Shown here: in pieces, positions 29,213-39,266 of the stretch
Position numbering within the stretch: the stretch's first letter is position 1
How the letters are laid out: every line of letters begins with the position of its first letter
NCBI GenBank assembly: GCA_024763055.1
Contig: JANTGH010000002.1
Location: 1 to 61,565, forward strand
Length of the DNA: 61,565 bases
Source: Desulfobulbaceae bacterium
GTDB taxonomy: Bacteria > Desulfobacterota > Desulfobulbia > Desulfobulbales > Desulfobulbaceae
Direction of reading: 5' to 3'
Program-made: the position numbers and the translations under genes
The notes under the pieces: model-generated
Told to the model about the DNA's origin: nothing
Database searches by the model: none
What the model saw: only the letters and a program-made list of their open reading frames with translations

Positions 29213-29437
29213 TTATGGTTTACTGGTAATGAGTATTTGTTCGCCGTTATATTCCACAATGTCTCCCGGCACTGTTTTGCGGCGTTTCCTGGTTTCCACT
29301 TCACCGTTTACCAGAACAAGTCCCTTGCTGATGAGATACTTGGCCTCACCACCGCTTGCAACCATATTCTCGATCTTCAAAATTTTATACAATTCAATGT
29401 AGGCGTCACGAATGGTACAAGTGGGTAAAGGATCCAT
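29213..29437 (-). CDS. S4-domain RNA-binding protein, YbcJ-like
   Basis: A 74-aa protein that is almost entirely one S4 RNA-binding fold: AYIELYKILKIENMVASGGEAK and VLVNGEVETRKRRK. I use the internal ATG at 29437 because the upstream part of the open frame (to 29590) overlaps dCMP deaminase and has no family likeness. It starts just after the deaminase stop and is the last gene of a three-gene minus-strand run. RNA target unknown. Confidence 0.85.
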   Translation of the reverse strand: MDPLPTCTIRDAYIELYKILKIENMVASGGEAKYLISKGLVLVNGEVETRKRRKTVPGDIVEYNGEQILITSKP

Positions 29438-29441
29438 CACA

Positions 29442-29948
29442 TCAGCTATTGTTCGTCGGCCCGGCGAAGTTGAGCCGGATAGAGTTACGTTCCGGCCGGA
29501 ATTGCCGAAAGGTAGTATTTGATTTCTCCAGCATGATTTTTGAAGCGCGAACCGAGTCTGTTTCTTTGTATTTGTCAGAGAGATAGACAATTTCCCGAAT
29601 ACCGGACTGTATAATTACCTTGGTGCATTCATTGCATGGAAACAGGGCAACATAGATACGACAGTCACGAAGGTCATAGGAAATCGTGTTGAGTACGGCA
29701 TTGAGTTCAGCGTGGCAGACATAGGGATATTTGGTGTCTAAAAAACTGCCCTCCCTGGACCAGGGGAGATCGTCATCGGAGCAGCCCCAGGGAAAACCAT
29801 TATAGCCAACCCCGACAATCTTGTTCTGTGAATTAGCCACACAGGCACCGACCTGGGTGTTGGGATCTTTTGATCGCAGACCGGAGAGCAGGGCAACGGC
29901 CATGAAATATTCATCCCAGGAAAGATAATCGGTGCGTTTACCGGCCAT
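29442..29948 (-). CDS. dCMP/cytidine deaminase family zinc protein
   Basis: Probably deaminates dCMP to dUMP for thymidylate synthesis. The 168-aa product has the zinc motif HAELNAVL with catalytic Glu, followed by PCNECTK cysteines, and the N-terminal segment SWDEYFMAVALLSGLRSKDPNTQVGA typical of dCMP deaminases. Start at ATG 29948 (MAGKRTDY) is preferred; a more upstream ATG at 29978 would deepen overlap with the hydrolase gene. Confidence 0.88.
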   Translation of the reverse strand: MAGKRTDYLSWDEYFMAVALLSGLRSKDPNTQVGACVANSQNKIVGVGYNGFPWGCSDDDLPWSREGSFLDTKYPYVCHAELNAVLNTISYDLRDCRIYVALFPCNECTKVIIQSGIREIVYLSDKYKETDSVRASKIMLEKSNTTFRQFRPERNSIRLNFAGPTNNS

Positions 29949-30900
29949 TCGTATCCTCTTGTTTTTTTTGTCGCCCATCCTTAAATGCCTTGCGCCGGCG
30001 CCGCCAGTCGCTCACACCTTCAACTTTGTCGATAAATTTTTTGATAGCCTGAAAGTAAAGCATGCCGCCGACAGCAATGAGAGAATTGTGATCGGCCCCG
30101 GGTATAACCTGGAATTCCTTTGACCGGGCACCACTTGCAACCATGAGTTTCTCTCCTTCGACAAGTGGAATCAGCTGATCCTCACGGCCATGAAGAAGAA
30201 AGGTGGGTTTGGTAACAGTAGCTATTTTGCCGCTATTATTAAAGGCCGATTCCTCGGTAATGCCTAATCGCTCCGGATCAAGGCCTAAGGAGCGGGCAAG
30301 GGGTATGGTTTCGGCAAACCCGGAATCTATGATCAAGCCATGGATTTCGTCATTATGGAGCGCGGCCAGGTCTATGGCGCATGTGCAGCCAAGGGAGCGT
30401 CCCATGATAAATATTGAACCGTTATTGCCGGAAACACGGAGACGTTTTTTAAGCTGTTCATAGAGGATACGGGCATCGGCAAGCAGGGTGGAAGCGGCAG
30501 GGGAGCCGGTACTCCAGCCATATCCACGAAAATCAGTGATGAGAAAGTTCAGGTCCAGTTGCTGGTAAAAAGGTCCAATAGTATCATAGTCTGCGACAAT
30601 CTCACCGTTGCCGTGGAAAAAAATGATTATGGGTGCCTCTTTGCCGGCCATGAACATACGGCAGCCAATGGTGACTTCCGGAGTAATTTTAATATCGATA
30701 TCCCGGGCTTTTCGAGGCAGTGGTGTTCGAGTTATGGTCCTGGGATGAAACAGGACTTGGAGAATATCCGGTCGGTCCAGGATGTTTGGTTTCATAATGT
30801 TCTCCGTTTCAGATTTCTGATTCCTGCAGGCAGAACAATAAAGCGAGAAAATGAAAAGCAGGAGTAATGCCCCAAGGGCTTTGTTTTTTTGAAGTGCCAT
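29938..30900 (-). CDS. Alpha/beta hydrolase, possibly a lipoprotein
   Basis: A 320-aa alpha/beta hydrolase of unknown substrate. The nucleophile elbow is GRSLGC, the oxyanion-hole region is FFHGNGE, and the later acid/His region is HGREDQLIP and GADHNSL. The N-terminus is hydrophobic and ends in LYCSAC, so a lipobox or plain signal peptide is possible. The C-terminal tail is very basic. It is upstream of and slightly overlaps the deaminase gene. Confidence 0.82.
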   Translation of the reverse strand: MALQKNKALGALLLLFIFSLYCSACRNQKSETENIMKPNILDRPDILQVLFHPRTITRTPLPRKARDIDIKITPEVTIGCRMFMAGKEAPIIIFFHGNGEIVADYDTIGPFYQQLDLNFLITDFRGYGWSTGSPAASTLLADARILYEQLKKRLRVSGNNGSIFIMGRSLGCTCAIDLAALHNDEIHGLIIDSGFAETIPLARSLGLDPERLGITEESAFNNSGKIATVTKPTFLLHGREDQLIPLVEGEKLMVASGARSKEFQVIPGADHNSLIAVGGMLYFQAIKKFIDKVEGVSDWRRRRKAFKDGRQKKQEDTNGR

Positions 30901-30966
30901 CTTAGCTTAATTGCTGGCATAGGTCAAATTCGGTAAGAATATTCTTTTTTATTTTTGACCGAACCC

Positions 30967-31929
30967 TTAGTCGAGCAGGATATGGGCGAGGCGTTCTACG
31001 GAAAGATTGCCGCCGCTGACCACCAGCACGATTTTTTTACCGACAAGCTGTTTTTTTAAATTCAGGGCTGCTGCCAAGGGAGCCGCACCGGCTTCTTCCA
31101 CCAGATTATGGCTATGCATGATCAATAACCGTACCGCCTCCTCCAGAGCCTTGTCCTCAACCAGAACAAAATCATCAAGATACCTGGCCATGATGGCCTG
31201 GGTATTGGCAAAGGGTATTCTGGTGGCAAGTCCTTCGGCTATGGTCTTCATCTGGGCTTCAACAGGCTGGCCCTGTTGCCAGCTATGCTGCATTGTCGGG
31301 GCCTGGGCGGACTGCACACCGATAATCTGAATTTTCGGGTTGATTGATTTTGCAACAATGGCCGTCCCGCAGACCCCGCTGCCGGCCCCGACCGGGACAA
31401 TAATACTGTCGACATCGGGGTGATCTTCTAAAATTTCCAACGCGTAGGTGCCGACACCATGAATGAGCGGCTCATCGGTCGGCCCGACAAAAGTGCCGCC
31501 ACGCTCGCGGGCCAATTCGGTAATCCACAGTCGGGCAGCGTCAAAATCCGTGCCATGAAAGACCACTTCTGCGCCAAGCCCACGCATGGCCGACACCTTG
31601 CCGGGATTTGCTCCTTCGGGAACTGCAATTGTTGCTTTAATTCCATGAGCCCTGGCCGCAAAGGCGATTGACTGACCGTGATTGCCTGTTGAGGCGGTAA
31701 ACAGGCCGCCCCTTTTTTGTCTGTTGTCAAGGTTGGCAACAAGATTTAATCCGCCCCGGACCTTAAACGCACCAACCGGCTGATGGTTTTCATGCTTGAG
31801 AAAAATTTCACCACCCACAAGCTCACTTAAACCTCGGTAATGATACAGAGGAGTAGGGCGAAGATGTCGATACACATTGGGTCTTGCCTTGTAGATATCA
31901 TTGATGGTGGGTGAGGGTAAGGTAGTCAC
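30967..31929 (-). CDS. Threonine/serine dehydratase, PLP-dependent
   Basis: Deaminates threonine to 2-oxobutyrate, or serine to pyruvate. The 320-aa fold-type II enzyme has PVGAFKVRGG with the PLP lysine near residue 56, TASTGNHGQS, and the glycine-rich phosphate loop VPVGAGSGVCG. It lacks the C-terminal regulatory domain of biosynthetic IlvA, so a catabolic role is likely. Its ATG overlaps the stop of the upstream PpsR-type gene by 4 bp. Confidence 0.9.
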   Translation of the reverse strand: MTTLPSPTINDIYKARPNVYRHLRPTPLYHYRGLSELVGGEIFLKHENHQPVGAFKVRGGLNLVANLDNRQKRGGLFTASTGNHGQSIAFAARAHGIKATIAVPEGANPGKVSAMRGLGAEVVFHGTDFDAARLWITELARERGGTFVGPTDEPLIHGVGTYALEILEDHPDVDSIIVPVGAGSGVCGTAIVAKSINPKIQIIGVQSAQAPTMQHSWQQGQPVEAQMKTIAEGLATRIPFANTQAIMARYLDDFVLVEDKALEEAVRLLIMHSHNLVEEAGAAPLAAALNLKKQLVGKKIVLVVSGGNLSVERLAHILLD

Positions 31930-32756
31930 GGATTGTATCCTTTTCGTCGTTTTTTCGATAGTCCGAGCAACTGGGTAGCCTGGACGGCAATTTCCTCAAT
32001 GGATTTTCCTTCGGTATTTAATGTTTTGATTGAATGTTGCAGGCAAAGCTGCTCTGCCTGATGAATTTCATCGGCACAGGTGGACAGTTTTGCGTAGCTG
32101 CTGCCCGCATAACGTTTTTCCCTGATTTTATGGAGATACCGAGGGGAAGTGGTCAGGCCTATGGTATACTGGCGATTGCGGACAATATCGACGGGTAGCT
32201 CGTAGTTGCTTAAGTGATCAGAGGTGAGGGGAAAATTTGCGGCTTTAAAACCCATATGGGTAGCAAGATAGACGCTGACCGGAGTCTTGCCGGACCTTGA
32301 TACCCCGATCAGGATTATGTCCGCCTCACTATAGCCCCTGGTATTTTTTCCGTCATCATGTTCAATGGAGTAATGGATTGCCTCAACCCGCTGGTCACTT
32401 TGTGATGAATCACCATGTCTGAAATAGCCGGGTTCCCGAAGCGCCTTTGCCTCAAGCGCCATTTCCAAGGTGTTGAGAAAACCGGCATACAGGTCAAGTA
32501 TTTCAACCTCGGCCACATCAAAGACCGATCTAACTTCCTTGTCCATGATGGTGCAGAAAAGCAGAGGCTGCAGAACGCTTGACCGCTTGAGAATTTTTTT
32601 AAGCGCTTTTTGAGCATCGTTTACTGTACGGATAAAGGGAATTTTTTCTTCGTTAAAATTGATCTCCGGAAATTGACAAAGCAACGACCTGCCCATTTCT
32701 TCTGTTAATAATGCTGTTGAATCAGATATATAGTACACATCTTTAATCTTCCACAT
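31926..32756 (-). CDS. PEP synthase regulatory kinase/pyrophosphorylase (DUF299)
   Basis: Family members phosphorylate and dephosphorylate PEP synthase or PPDK using ADP and phosphate. The 276-aa protein has the P-loop-like GVSRSGKTPVS near residue 151 and the N-terminal YYISDSTALLTEEMG. Gene neighbours are a small dihaem cytochrome (1-bp overlap) and the dehydratase (4-bp overlap), so the three form a translationally coupled operon. The pyruvate made by the dehydratase is the substrate of the regulated enzyme, which may explain the link. Confidence 0.9.
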   Translation of the reverse strand: MWKIKDVYYISDSTALLTEEMGRSLLCQFPEINFNEEKIPFIRTVNDAQKALKKILKRSSVLQPLLFCTIMDKEVRSVFDVAEVEILDLYAGFLNTLEMALEAKALREPGYFRHGDSSQSDQRVEAIHYSIEHDDGKNTRGYSEADIILIGVSRSGKTPVSVYLATHMGFKAANFPLTSDHLSNYELPVDIVRNRQYTIGLTTSPRYLHKIREKRYAGSSYAKLSTCADEIHQAEQLCLQHSIKTLNTEGKSIEEIAVQATQLLGLSKKRRKGYNP

Positions 32757-33028
32757 TATTCTTTCTCCTTGATTCGTTTATGGCAAAACAGGCACCGGTA
32801 TTTTGGGGGATGGTCTTTGGGCAGCGGGGCCATTGCATCTTTGGCATGGCATTTGTTACAGTGTCGTTCCGCCTCTTTCTTTTTCATGGTCATAAATTGC
32901 GCGTGGTCATCGTTATTTGGCAGGTGGGCGGTCGTTTCCGGAGGCGCATTCCAGAGGAAGAGGAAAAGTCCGGCGCAGACAGCAAGAAAGAGAAGGTTGT
33001 AAACGAATGTTTTTTTAGTTTTTTGCAT
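32756..33028 (-). CDS. Small membrane-anchored dihaem cytochrome c
   Basis: A 90-aa protein with one N-terminal hydrophobic segment (residues 9-27) and two haem sites, CNKCH and CLFCH, in a short periplasmic tail. It resembles a NapB/split-Soret-like fragment in spacing only; I do not assign it to a named family. It overlaps the next gene by one base. Histidines at HLPNNDDHAQF may be distal ligands. Confidence 0.8.
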   Translation of the reverse strand: MQKTKKTFVYNLLFLAVCAGLFLFLWNAPPETTAHLPNNDDHAQFMTMKKKEAERHCNKCHAKDAMAPLPKDHPPKYRCLFCHKRIKEKE

Positions 33029-33119
33029 GGATATGTTCTTGTCTTAAATTTTATGTCGCATTATTAAGTTACCCTGACTACAAGGGGCAAGTTATGAGAA
33101 CGCTGTGGAATCCAGGATG

Positions 33120-34154
33120 TCACTCTGCCATTTCCAGGATATGAAAATCAAGGATTTTTATGCGCAGCAGAACAACGAGCCATTCCATGAGCAGACTGCT
33201 GAGCAAGGGGTACTTTGCTGCAAGTTGTATAACCTTATAATGCTGTTGTTGTTTTTTTTTCATGGCAAATATTTCGTCGGCAGGATAGGCAGGGTCAATA
33301 ATTTTTTTTGCCACGGCTTCTCCGGAAATAATTGCAGGATAAATGCCCTCGCCGGTCAGACCCGAGGCAAGACCAGCCGCATCACCTATCAGATATATAT
33401 TGTTAAAAAAACAACCCTGAAAATCGGAATTGACCAAAGCCGCGGCCGCCTTTTTTCCGGACAGGTCATATCCCCTGGTTTTCGCCCAGGTCAAAAGTCG
33501 TTTTTTCAGCACAGCAGCGGACAGGTTCCGTTGATCGGTAAACGCGCCAATGGATAGGGTCTGCCGGTGCGGAAATATCCAGCCATACCCTGATCCAAAG
33601 AGTTTGCTGTTCAGGTGCCACTCCATTTTTTGGTATTGTTCGTCAATAATGTAATTGATGCCGATGCCCATTTTTTTCGTCGGTATTCCAAGGAACCTGC
33701 GCACCATGGAAGTTGCACCATCGGCACCAATGAGATAACGGTAGGATATATCATGGACATTCCCGTCAGGCCCCTTGACCAGAATATTACGGTTGGTAAT
33801 TTTTTTAACTGTGGATCCGATTGTCAGGGTAGCCCCTGCATGTTTTGCCGCCCTTGCCATCCACCTGCCAAGGTTTTTTCTGTTAATGGTGGCTACCATA
33901 GGCTTTTTTTCTCTCAATCGGATATGCTGCAGATTGGAAAAAATATATTGATCATAAAAAGTACGTTCCAGTAACTCTTCCGGCACATGGCAGAGTAATC
34001 CATTCCAGGTGATGCCACCGGCACAGATCTTGGGGCCGATACGGTCCTTTCTCTCAAGGACAAGAACATCCCGTCCGTTTTCAGCAAGTTTTTTGGCACA
34101 GGCCAGACCGCCCGGACCTGCGCCAATGATGATAATTTCAGCCGAAGTCTTCAT
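33120..34154 (-). CDS. Geranylgeranyl reductase family FAD-dependent oxidoreductase
   Basis: A 344-aa flavoprotein of the family that saturates isoprenoid chains, such as those of menaquinone or lipids. It has the dinucleotide motif IIIGAGPGGLACAKKLAENG at the N-terminus, a CAGGITW motif near residue 42, and the second FAD motif YLIGDAAGLASGLTGEGI near residue 265. The substrate cannot be assigned. Repeat B copy 2 lies just upstream of its start. Confidence 0.88.
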   Translation of the reverse strand: MKTSAEIIIIGAGPGGLACAKKLAENGRDVLVLERKDRIGPKICAGGITWNGLLCHVPEELLERTFYDQYIFSNLQHIRLREKKPMVATINRKNLGRWMARAAKHAGATLTIGSTVKKITNRNILVKGPDGNVHDISYRYLIGADGATSMVRRFLGIPTKKMGIGINYIIDEQYQKMEWHLNSKLFGSGYGWIFPHRQTLSIGAFTDQRNLSAAVLKKRLLTWAKTRGYDLSGKKAAAALVNSDFQGCFFNNIYLIGDAAGLASGLTGEGIYPAIISGEAVAKKIIDPAYPADEIFAMKKKQQQHYKVIQLAAKYPLLSSLLMEWLVVLLRIKILDFHILEMAE

Positions 34155-34170
34155 TTTTTTTTGTTCTTTG

Positions 34171-34270
34171 CGTAACCAGGTTGGCTGGACAAAATTTTAA
34201 GGACGCAGCCACAACGAAGAATAAAAATGTCCCGAAAGTTAAAGCATCAAGGACCCACTTTCAAATAAAC
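34171..34270 (+). repeat. Dispersed element B, copy 2
   Basis: The near-identical partner of 13991-14090. It carries TTGGCTG and CAGCCA, which can form a 6-bp stem over AAAATTTTAAGG. It fills most of the 279-bp gap between the reductase and the sigma-54 regulator. Confidence 0.85.
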
Positions 34271-34433
34271 ATTAAGTCTCTTCTTTCTTCCACGTTCTAC
34301 GGTGCAGGCAGAAAACCCATTCTCGCTGCGAAATGCAATAACAATACATAGACTGTGTCTTTTGGTTATAGATAGTGTCAAGGTGTAATAAACCATTATG
34401 AAGGGGTTCAAGTGGAAGGAAAACCTGAAAAGA

Positions 34434-35849
34434 TCAAGGGGAAGAATTTCTATAATCACTGGATAGAATAGTATGCCTTCGCATGATTTTCTGGAGGGCG
34501 GCCCTGGTTAGCCCCGAAACCTCAGCGGCTCTGGAGACGTTACCTCCTGTTTCTTTAAGAAGCATGGTGACATAACTTCTGGTAAATGAAGAAATGGCCT
34601 GTTCTTTGGCCTCTTTATACGCTTCAATCCCCGTCTTTTGGCCGGTATTTAGTTTGCCGGAAAAAAAGCCTGTCCCTTCAGGTTTACGTAGATAATTGCT
34701 GGTTATAACTTCATCGGGACAGAACAGCACTGCCCCGCGTACAACATTTTGCAGTTCTCTGACATTACCGGGCCAGGGCCGGTTTACAAGTTCCTCTACT
34801 GCTTCGAGGGAAAAATGTTTTTCCGGAAGGTCCAGCTCGCAGCAGACCTGCCTTGTGAAATGGTCTGTCAACAGCGGAATATCCTCCTTGATTTCCATAA
34901 GGGTCGGTGTCTGCAGGACCACGACATTAAGGCGGTAAAATAGATCCTCCCGAAATGAATGATCCTTGATTTTTTCTTCAAGGTTTCGATTGGTGGAGGC
35001 AATAATTCGGACGTCGACCGACCTGGTCTTAGCGCTGCCAAGGGGTTTAATTTCCTGTTCCTGAAGAACGCGCAGCAGTTTGGTCTGTACTGCTACGGGA
35101 ATATCACCGATTTCATCAAGACACAGAGTGGCCTTGTCCGCCTCAACGAACAGGCCGGCCTGATCTCTATGGGCGCCGGTAAAAGCACCTTTACGGTGGC
35201 CGAAGAGTTCGCTCTCCAGCAGATGTTCGGGAATGGCGGGACAGTTGACCATGTACAGCGGCTGATCGCGTCTTTTACTGAGACTGTGGATAGCCCGGGC
35301 CGTTAATTCTTTTCCTGTTCCGCTTTCTCCGGTGATAAGTACCGTGTAATCCGTGCGGGCCGTTGTTCGTATGCCGTGATATAAACGCTGCATCGATTTG
35401 GATTGTCCGACAAAATTGGCAAAGGGCTCTTTTTCACAGACGCGTTGCCTGAGGTTTATATTTTCACGCAGCAGCCGGTTATGTTCCAGTCCCTTGCCGA
35501 TTGTTCGAAAAAGGGCCGTTTTATCAAAAGGTTTGGTAATAAAGTCATACGCACCGTTTTTCATGGCTTCCACGGCAATTTCAATGGTACCGTATCCCGT
35601 CATCATGATGATGGTCAGGTGCTGGTCGAACCGGCGCAATTTTTTCAACAGTTCAAGGCCGTTGATTTCCGGCATCTGGATATCTAACAGCACCAGATCA
35701 ACCGGGGACTTCTCGACAAACTCAAGGGCAAGAGATGGATCAGGTTGAATACTTATATCCAGTTCTTCGAATTCCCTGGCAAGCATTCGCTGCAGCCCCT
35801 GCAGTAAATCTGTTTCGTCATCAACGATTAAAAGTTGCGCCTGTCGCAT
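34434..35849 (-). CDS. Sigma-54-dependent response regulator (AtoC/NtrC type)
   Basis: A 471-aa activator. The receiver domain (1-120) has the acceptor Asp in DLVLLDIQMPE. The AAA+ domain has GESGTGKE, a canonical GAFTGA loop, and LCLDEIGDI. A Fis-type helix-turn-helix with NVSRAAEVSGLTRAALQKIMRR lies at the C-terminus. It ends 3 bp after the sensor kinase at 35853, its evident partner. The likely target is the divergent operon starting near 38752, where a sigma-54 promoter and two dyads are present. Confidence 0.93.
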   Translation of the reverse strand: MRQAQLLIVDDETDLLQGLQRMLAREFEELDISIQPDPSLALEFVEKSPVDLVLLDIQMPEINGLELLKKLRRFDQHLTIIMMTGYGTIEIAVEAMKNGAYDFITKPFDKTALFRTIGKGLEHNRLLRENINLRQRVCEKEPFANFVGQSKSMQRLYHGIRTTARTDYTVLITGESGTGKELTARAIHSLSKRRDQPLYMVNCPAIPEHLLESELFGHRKGAFTGAHRDQAGLFVEADKATLCLDEIGDIPVAVQTKLLRVLQEQEIKPLGSAKTRSVDVRIIASTNRNLEEKIKDHSFREDLFYRLNVVVLQTPTLMEIKEDIPLLTDHFTRQVCCELDLPEKHFSLEAVEELVNRPWPGNVRELQNVVRGAVLFCPDEVITSNYLRKPEGTGFFSGKLNTGQKTGIEAYKEAKEQAISSFTRSYVTMLLKETGGNVSRAAEVSGLTRAALQKIMRRHTILSSDYRNSSP

Positions 35850-35852
35850 AAT

Positions 35853-38435
35853 TTATGCTTCCTCTTGAGGATTATTCCCGGCAATCATGTCGGATTTGAC
35901 CGGCAGAGTGATGGTAAATGTTGTCTCAACGCCTGGTTTTGATTTTGCCTGGATATCACCATCATGATCGCGGATAATGCCGTAACTGACCGAAAGACCA
36001 AGTCCTGTGCCGGCGCCCTGGGGTTTGGTGGTGAAAAAAGGATCAAAGATTTTTGTCAGAACATCCTCTGCAATTCCATCGCCATTGTCTTTGAAAAGAA
36101 TTGCTACCGTTTGCTCTTTATTCTGATAGACGGATTGAATCTGAATGGTTCCGTTCTCTTTAATGGCATGGGAACTGTTCATCAGTAAATTGAGGAAGAC
36201 CTGACGCATCCGGTCTCTGCTTATTAAAAGTTCAGGTAGATCCGGGGCAAGCTGCAGGTCAAGAGTAATTCTATTTTTAAGAAACTGCTGTTTCACCATG
36301 GCCACCACCTCTTCAATGACCGGATTCAGGCCGCAAAGACTTTTATCGGCCTTGCGGCTGCGGGCAAAATTAAGAAGATCGCTGACAATATGCTGGCAGG
36401 ATCTTGCGTGTTTTTCTATGACCTCGATATCATCACAATGTTGGCCTGAAAGAGCTTCCAGATCCGATTTCAGAATATCGGTATAACAGAGAATGACTCC
36501 AAGGGGATTGTTGATTTCATGGGCAACTCCGGCAGCAAGCTGGCCAAGCGCAAAAAGCTTTTCAGTCTGCTGAATCCTCTGTTCGACCTGTTTCTGCTCT
36601 GTAATGTCTTTGGCATAGCAGACAATATTGAGGACCGTGTCCTGTTCAGAGACGATGGGATACAGGCTGACCTCGTAAATGGATCCTGCCTCTGTCCGGA
36701 TCCGCTCGACTGTAACCCTGCGCGAGGGCAGGGAAAGACTGGTTGCGCAAAAGGTGAAAGGGCAGTTTTTTTTCAGCGGCAGCTCGCTGAGTTGATGGTT
36801 AAGGACCTGCTTCAGCGTAACCTCATTACGGTCTAAAAAGGCCTGATTGACCATTTTTACCTGCCGGTCGTGATCAAGCAGGACCACCACATCGGTTATG
36901 CCGTCAAAAACGGACTGCAAGAGCTCTTTGCTTTGCATGAGGCGGGTAATGTTCTGTAGACTCTCAATTGTAATGCCGATCTGATGGCCGATGGAAAAGA
37001 GGAGCTCGTGCTGCTGGGCATCGACCTCCTCAATATCCGTGCCTAAAAAGGTCATCACCCCTAAAACCTGACTGCGGCAACAGAGCGGCACATTTAAATT
37101 TTTCAGCATGGCGGGTTCGCTGCCGATTTGATTGAGATGACTGCATGCGGCTTCAGTAATAAAACCATCGAAATCACGGGATTGCTCTTCAAGCATGGGC
37201 AGGCAGAGCGTGGGTTCAAATGGAATCGTCTCGTCAAGCTCATCCGCATTTTCCCGGCACTGCAGCCGAAGCACTGCCTGTTCACGGTCAAGCAGGTAAA
37301 TACCGGCACCGTCGGCCGAAACGACTTTTAAGGTTTGCTGCAGCACCTTTGGCAGGATATCCGCCAGGTGAACAGATTGGGTGATCAGCTCGGTAATAGT
37401 GTTTAAGGTACGCAGTTCAAGTCCGCGCTCCGCGACCTTTTGCCGTAATCTATTTTCGGAATCCTGTAAAGCCCTGGTCCGCTCGGCCACCTTGTTTTCA
37501 AGGTTTTCCGCATAATCCTCAAGTTTTTTATGTGTTTCATGTACATGCCGTGCCACACTTTGTACCGCAACCGACATCTCATCGATCTCATCTTTTGACC
37601 TGGCCTGTTGGTACAGTCTGGCACCCTTTTCATCACGCAGATTATCGCGGAAAATGTCAAGCAGTTGCTGCAGGTTCTGGACCACGACCCTGTTAAAGAA
37701 AAACCAGATAATACCATAGAGCAGGAACATGACAAGAAAGGCTGCGAAAAAAAATGTCCAGGCCACATTCATGATCTGCCGGAGACTGAAATCAACAGGG
37801 ATACCGACACTTTGCACTCCGCTGACACCATTGGGCTTTCTGTGGAAACCGTGCAAAGGCCCATAGCTTGCAAGGATGGCGCGGGGAGCGGATTCAGGAT
37901 TGCCATGGCAACGAAGGCATGAGCCGGTAAAGCGCACAGGACGAAAGCTCATGTACAGGCGACCATTCTCGGTCTTCACCATGCCGTGCCACTGTGTTTT
38001 CTCAGGATTTTCGTTAAACAGCCGGATCATCTTCAGCTCCAGCGCATTGGCTTCATACTTGGGATTCCGTGCGTTTACTGCAACCCGGCGGTATTCAAAT
38101 TCAGGGAGGTTCTTTTTAAAGCGATCCATGACCACCCGGCTGATATAGGAGGTGGACATTGCCTCAAGAACGAAGATGTCCTCACCAAAAAGTGTATACA
38201 TCCTGGGTCTGAGCACATCACGGACATACCCTCTTGTCGATTCCACGGCCGCGGCAACCAGTTCGGTTTTCCTGAATGTTTCCTCCTCTAATGCCTTTTT
38301 TTGATGAAAGTAAATAAGCACCGAGGCGAATGCGCAAAAGAGAAGAAAAATACAGGCAAGACCAAGGAGAAATTTTAACTGCAGGCCAAAGGTAGCTCGT
38401 TTTTTATCAGGTTTCTTTTCAGAATTCCGTATCAT
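35853..38435 (-). CDS. Sensor histidine kinase with Tll0287-like haem domain
   Basis: An 860-aa kinase. TM1 is at residues 21-43, an extracytoplasmic Tll0287-like (DUF3365) domain with a haem motif CLRCH at 173-177, TM2 at 224-247, a HAMP-like and coiled-coil stretch to about 340, a GAF domain (345-495), a PAS domain (505-615), HisKA with [12 protein letters not shown] (His639), and HATPase ([15 protein letters not shown]). The haem motif faces the periplasm, so the signal is probably a redox state or small ligand. The domain is clearly related to that at 46209-47918. Confidence 0.92.
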   Translation of the reverse strand: MIRNSEKKPDKKRATFGLQLKFLLGLACIFLLFCAFASVLIYFHQKKALEEETFRKTELVAAAVESTRGYVRDVLRPRMYTLFGEDIFVLEAMSTSYISRVVMDRFKKNLPEFEYRRVAVNARNPKYEANALELKMIRLFNENPEKTQWHGMVKTENGRLYMSFRPVRFTGSCLRCHGNPESAPRAILASYGPLHGFHRKPNGVSGVQSVGIPVDFSLRQIMNVAWTFFFAAFLVMFLLYGIIWFFFNRVVVQNLQQLLDIFRDNLRDEKGARLYQQARSKDEIDEMSVAVQSVARHVHETHKKLEDYAENLENKVAERTRALQDSENRLRQKVAERGLELRTLNTITELITQSVHLADILPKVLQQTLKVVSADGAGIYLLDREQAVLRLQCRENADELDETIPFEPTLCLPMLEEQSRDFDGFITEAACSHLNQIGSEPAMLKNLNVPLCCRSQVLGVMTFLGTDIEEVDAQQHELLFSIGHQIGITIESLQNITRLMQSKELLQSVFDGITDVVVLLDHDRQVKMVNQAFLDRNEVTLKQVLNHQLSELPLKKNCPFTFCATSLSLPSRRVTVERIRTEAGSIYEVSLYPIVSEQDTVLNIVCYAKDITEQKQVEQRIQQTEKLFALGQLAAGVAHEINNPLGVILCYTDILKSDLEALSGQHCDDIEVIEKHARSCQHIVSDLLNFARSRKADKSLCGLNPVIEEVVAMVKQQFLKNRITLDLQLAPDLPELLISRDRMRQVFLNLLMNSSHAIKENGTIQIQSVYQNKEQTVAILFKDNGDGIAEDVLTKIFDPFFTTKPQGAGTGLGLSVSYGIIRDHDGDIQAKSKPGVETTFTITLPVKSDMIAGNNPQEEA

Positions 38436-38528
38436 GGCTTCAGCTTTTCAATTTAATTTATAGTATAATCCTGATTAGATACAGGTCATATTACCGGGAT
38501 TATTCCGCCATATGCTTCCTGGTGATCG

Positions 38529-38610
38529 CACTGCTTCCATAAGGAGGCAGTGTGGCTTTTCCTGTTTGTTTCCGGCTTTCCATCAATTTAATGCCTCCTT
38601 AAGGAAGCAC
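38529..38610. promoter_or_regulatory. Paired dyads, probable enhancer sites of the sigma-54 regulator
   Basis: CACTGCTTCC-ATAA-GGAGGCAGTG (38529-38552) is a 10-bp inverted repeat with one mismatch. GCCTCC-TTAA-GGAAGC (38593-38608) is the same motif turned around. The centres are exactly 60 bp apart and lie about 140 and 200 bp upstream of the sigma-54 promoter. They are in the 370-bp gap between the divergent kinase gene and the transporter operon. Confidence 0.6.
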
Positions 38611-38725
38611 CTTACCTCACTCTTAGTCTATTTCCTCCTGAAATATTTTAATATATAAAAGAAGAAAGCGTGTAACATTCTGAAATATAGATAAAAGTAT
38701 TAAGTGATAATTTTCAGTACAAATT

Positions 38726-38741
38726 TGGTCTATACATTGCA
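38726..38741 (+). promoter_or_regulatory. Sigma-54 promoter
   Basis: TGGTCTATACATTGCA matches the consensus TGGYRYRNNNNTTGCW at all defined positions but one, including the invariant GG and GC with correct spacing. Transcription would start near 38752, about 50 bp before the first gene. Confidence 0.75.
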
Positions 38742-38805
38742 AAGTATGGACCAATGAAAACCAGAATTGAAACTGTATGCTGTTTCCTACAATGAGGATT
38801 GCTTC

Positions 38806-39069
38806 GTGCGGAAAAAAAATCATTTCATACCCTGGCTGATGTTAAGCGGGCTGCTTGTTCTTCTTGCCGTAATTGCCGGCACCGACATTATGAATCCCGT
38901 CATCCGCTTTATTCATTCAGACCAGGGAAACAATTATCAGCTCATAGCTACAATTCTTATTGGGATACTTGGTTTGAGACTCGCCTATGTATTGCTTGAT
39001 GTGATCTGCGGTTATTATTCAGGTCGATTTGACGATAGAATTAACAGGGAAAATCAGAAGAAATTATGA
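38806..39069 (+). CDS. Small two-TM membrane protein, first gene of the sigma-54 operon
   Basis: An 87-aa protein read from GTG 38806, with GAGGA 7 bp upstream; an ATG at 38767 lies close to the predicted transcription start and lacks a Shine-Dalgarno. Two hydrophobic segments (about residues 9-31 and 46-66) and a basic C-terminus (NRENQKKL). The first segment and its following ...DIMNPVIRFIHSD... resemble the N-terminus of the transporter encoded next (SSGILHPLMKYLHTA), suggesting a shared origin or a helper subunit. Family unknown. Confidence 0.7.
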   Translation: MRKKNHFIPWLMLSGLLVLLAVIAGTDIMNPVIRFIHSDQGNNYQLIATILIGILGLRLAYVLLDVICGYYSGRFDDRINRENQKKL

Positions 39070-39138
39070 CACGAGGAGGTGCATCAATTATCAACCTGAC
39101 CCCAATGTAATGAATCGGCAAAACCGATTGAATGAAGG

Positions 39139-39178
39139 CAGGCCGCCTTGCAAAATTCTATCGTTTCAAGGTGCCTGG
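39139..39178 (+). repeat. Small palindrome ending in the CACCTTGAAA motif
   Basis: CAGGC-CCTTG-AAA and TTT-CAAGG-GCCTG arms face each other between the small membrane protein and the transporter. Termini resemble those of the palindromes at 25474 and 52496. It could act as an intercistronic stabiliser. Confidence 0.5.
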
Positions 39179-39266
39179 TAAGGAACAATTAGTGAAAGTT
39201 CAGATTGCAGGCATACGCCTGAATAAAAACAATAACTTTCATCCAATTTAAAAAGGAGGAGTGACT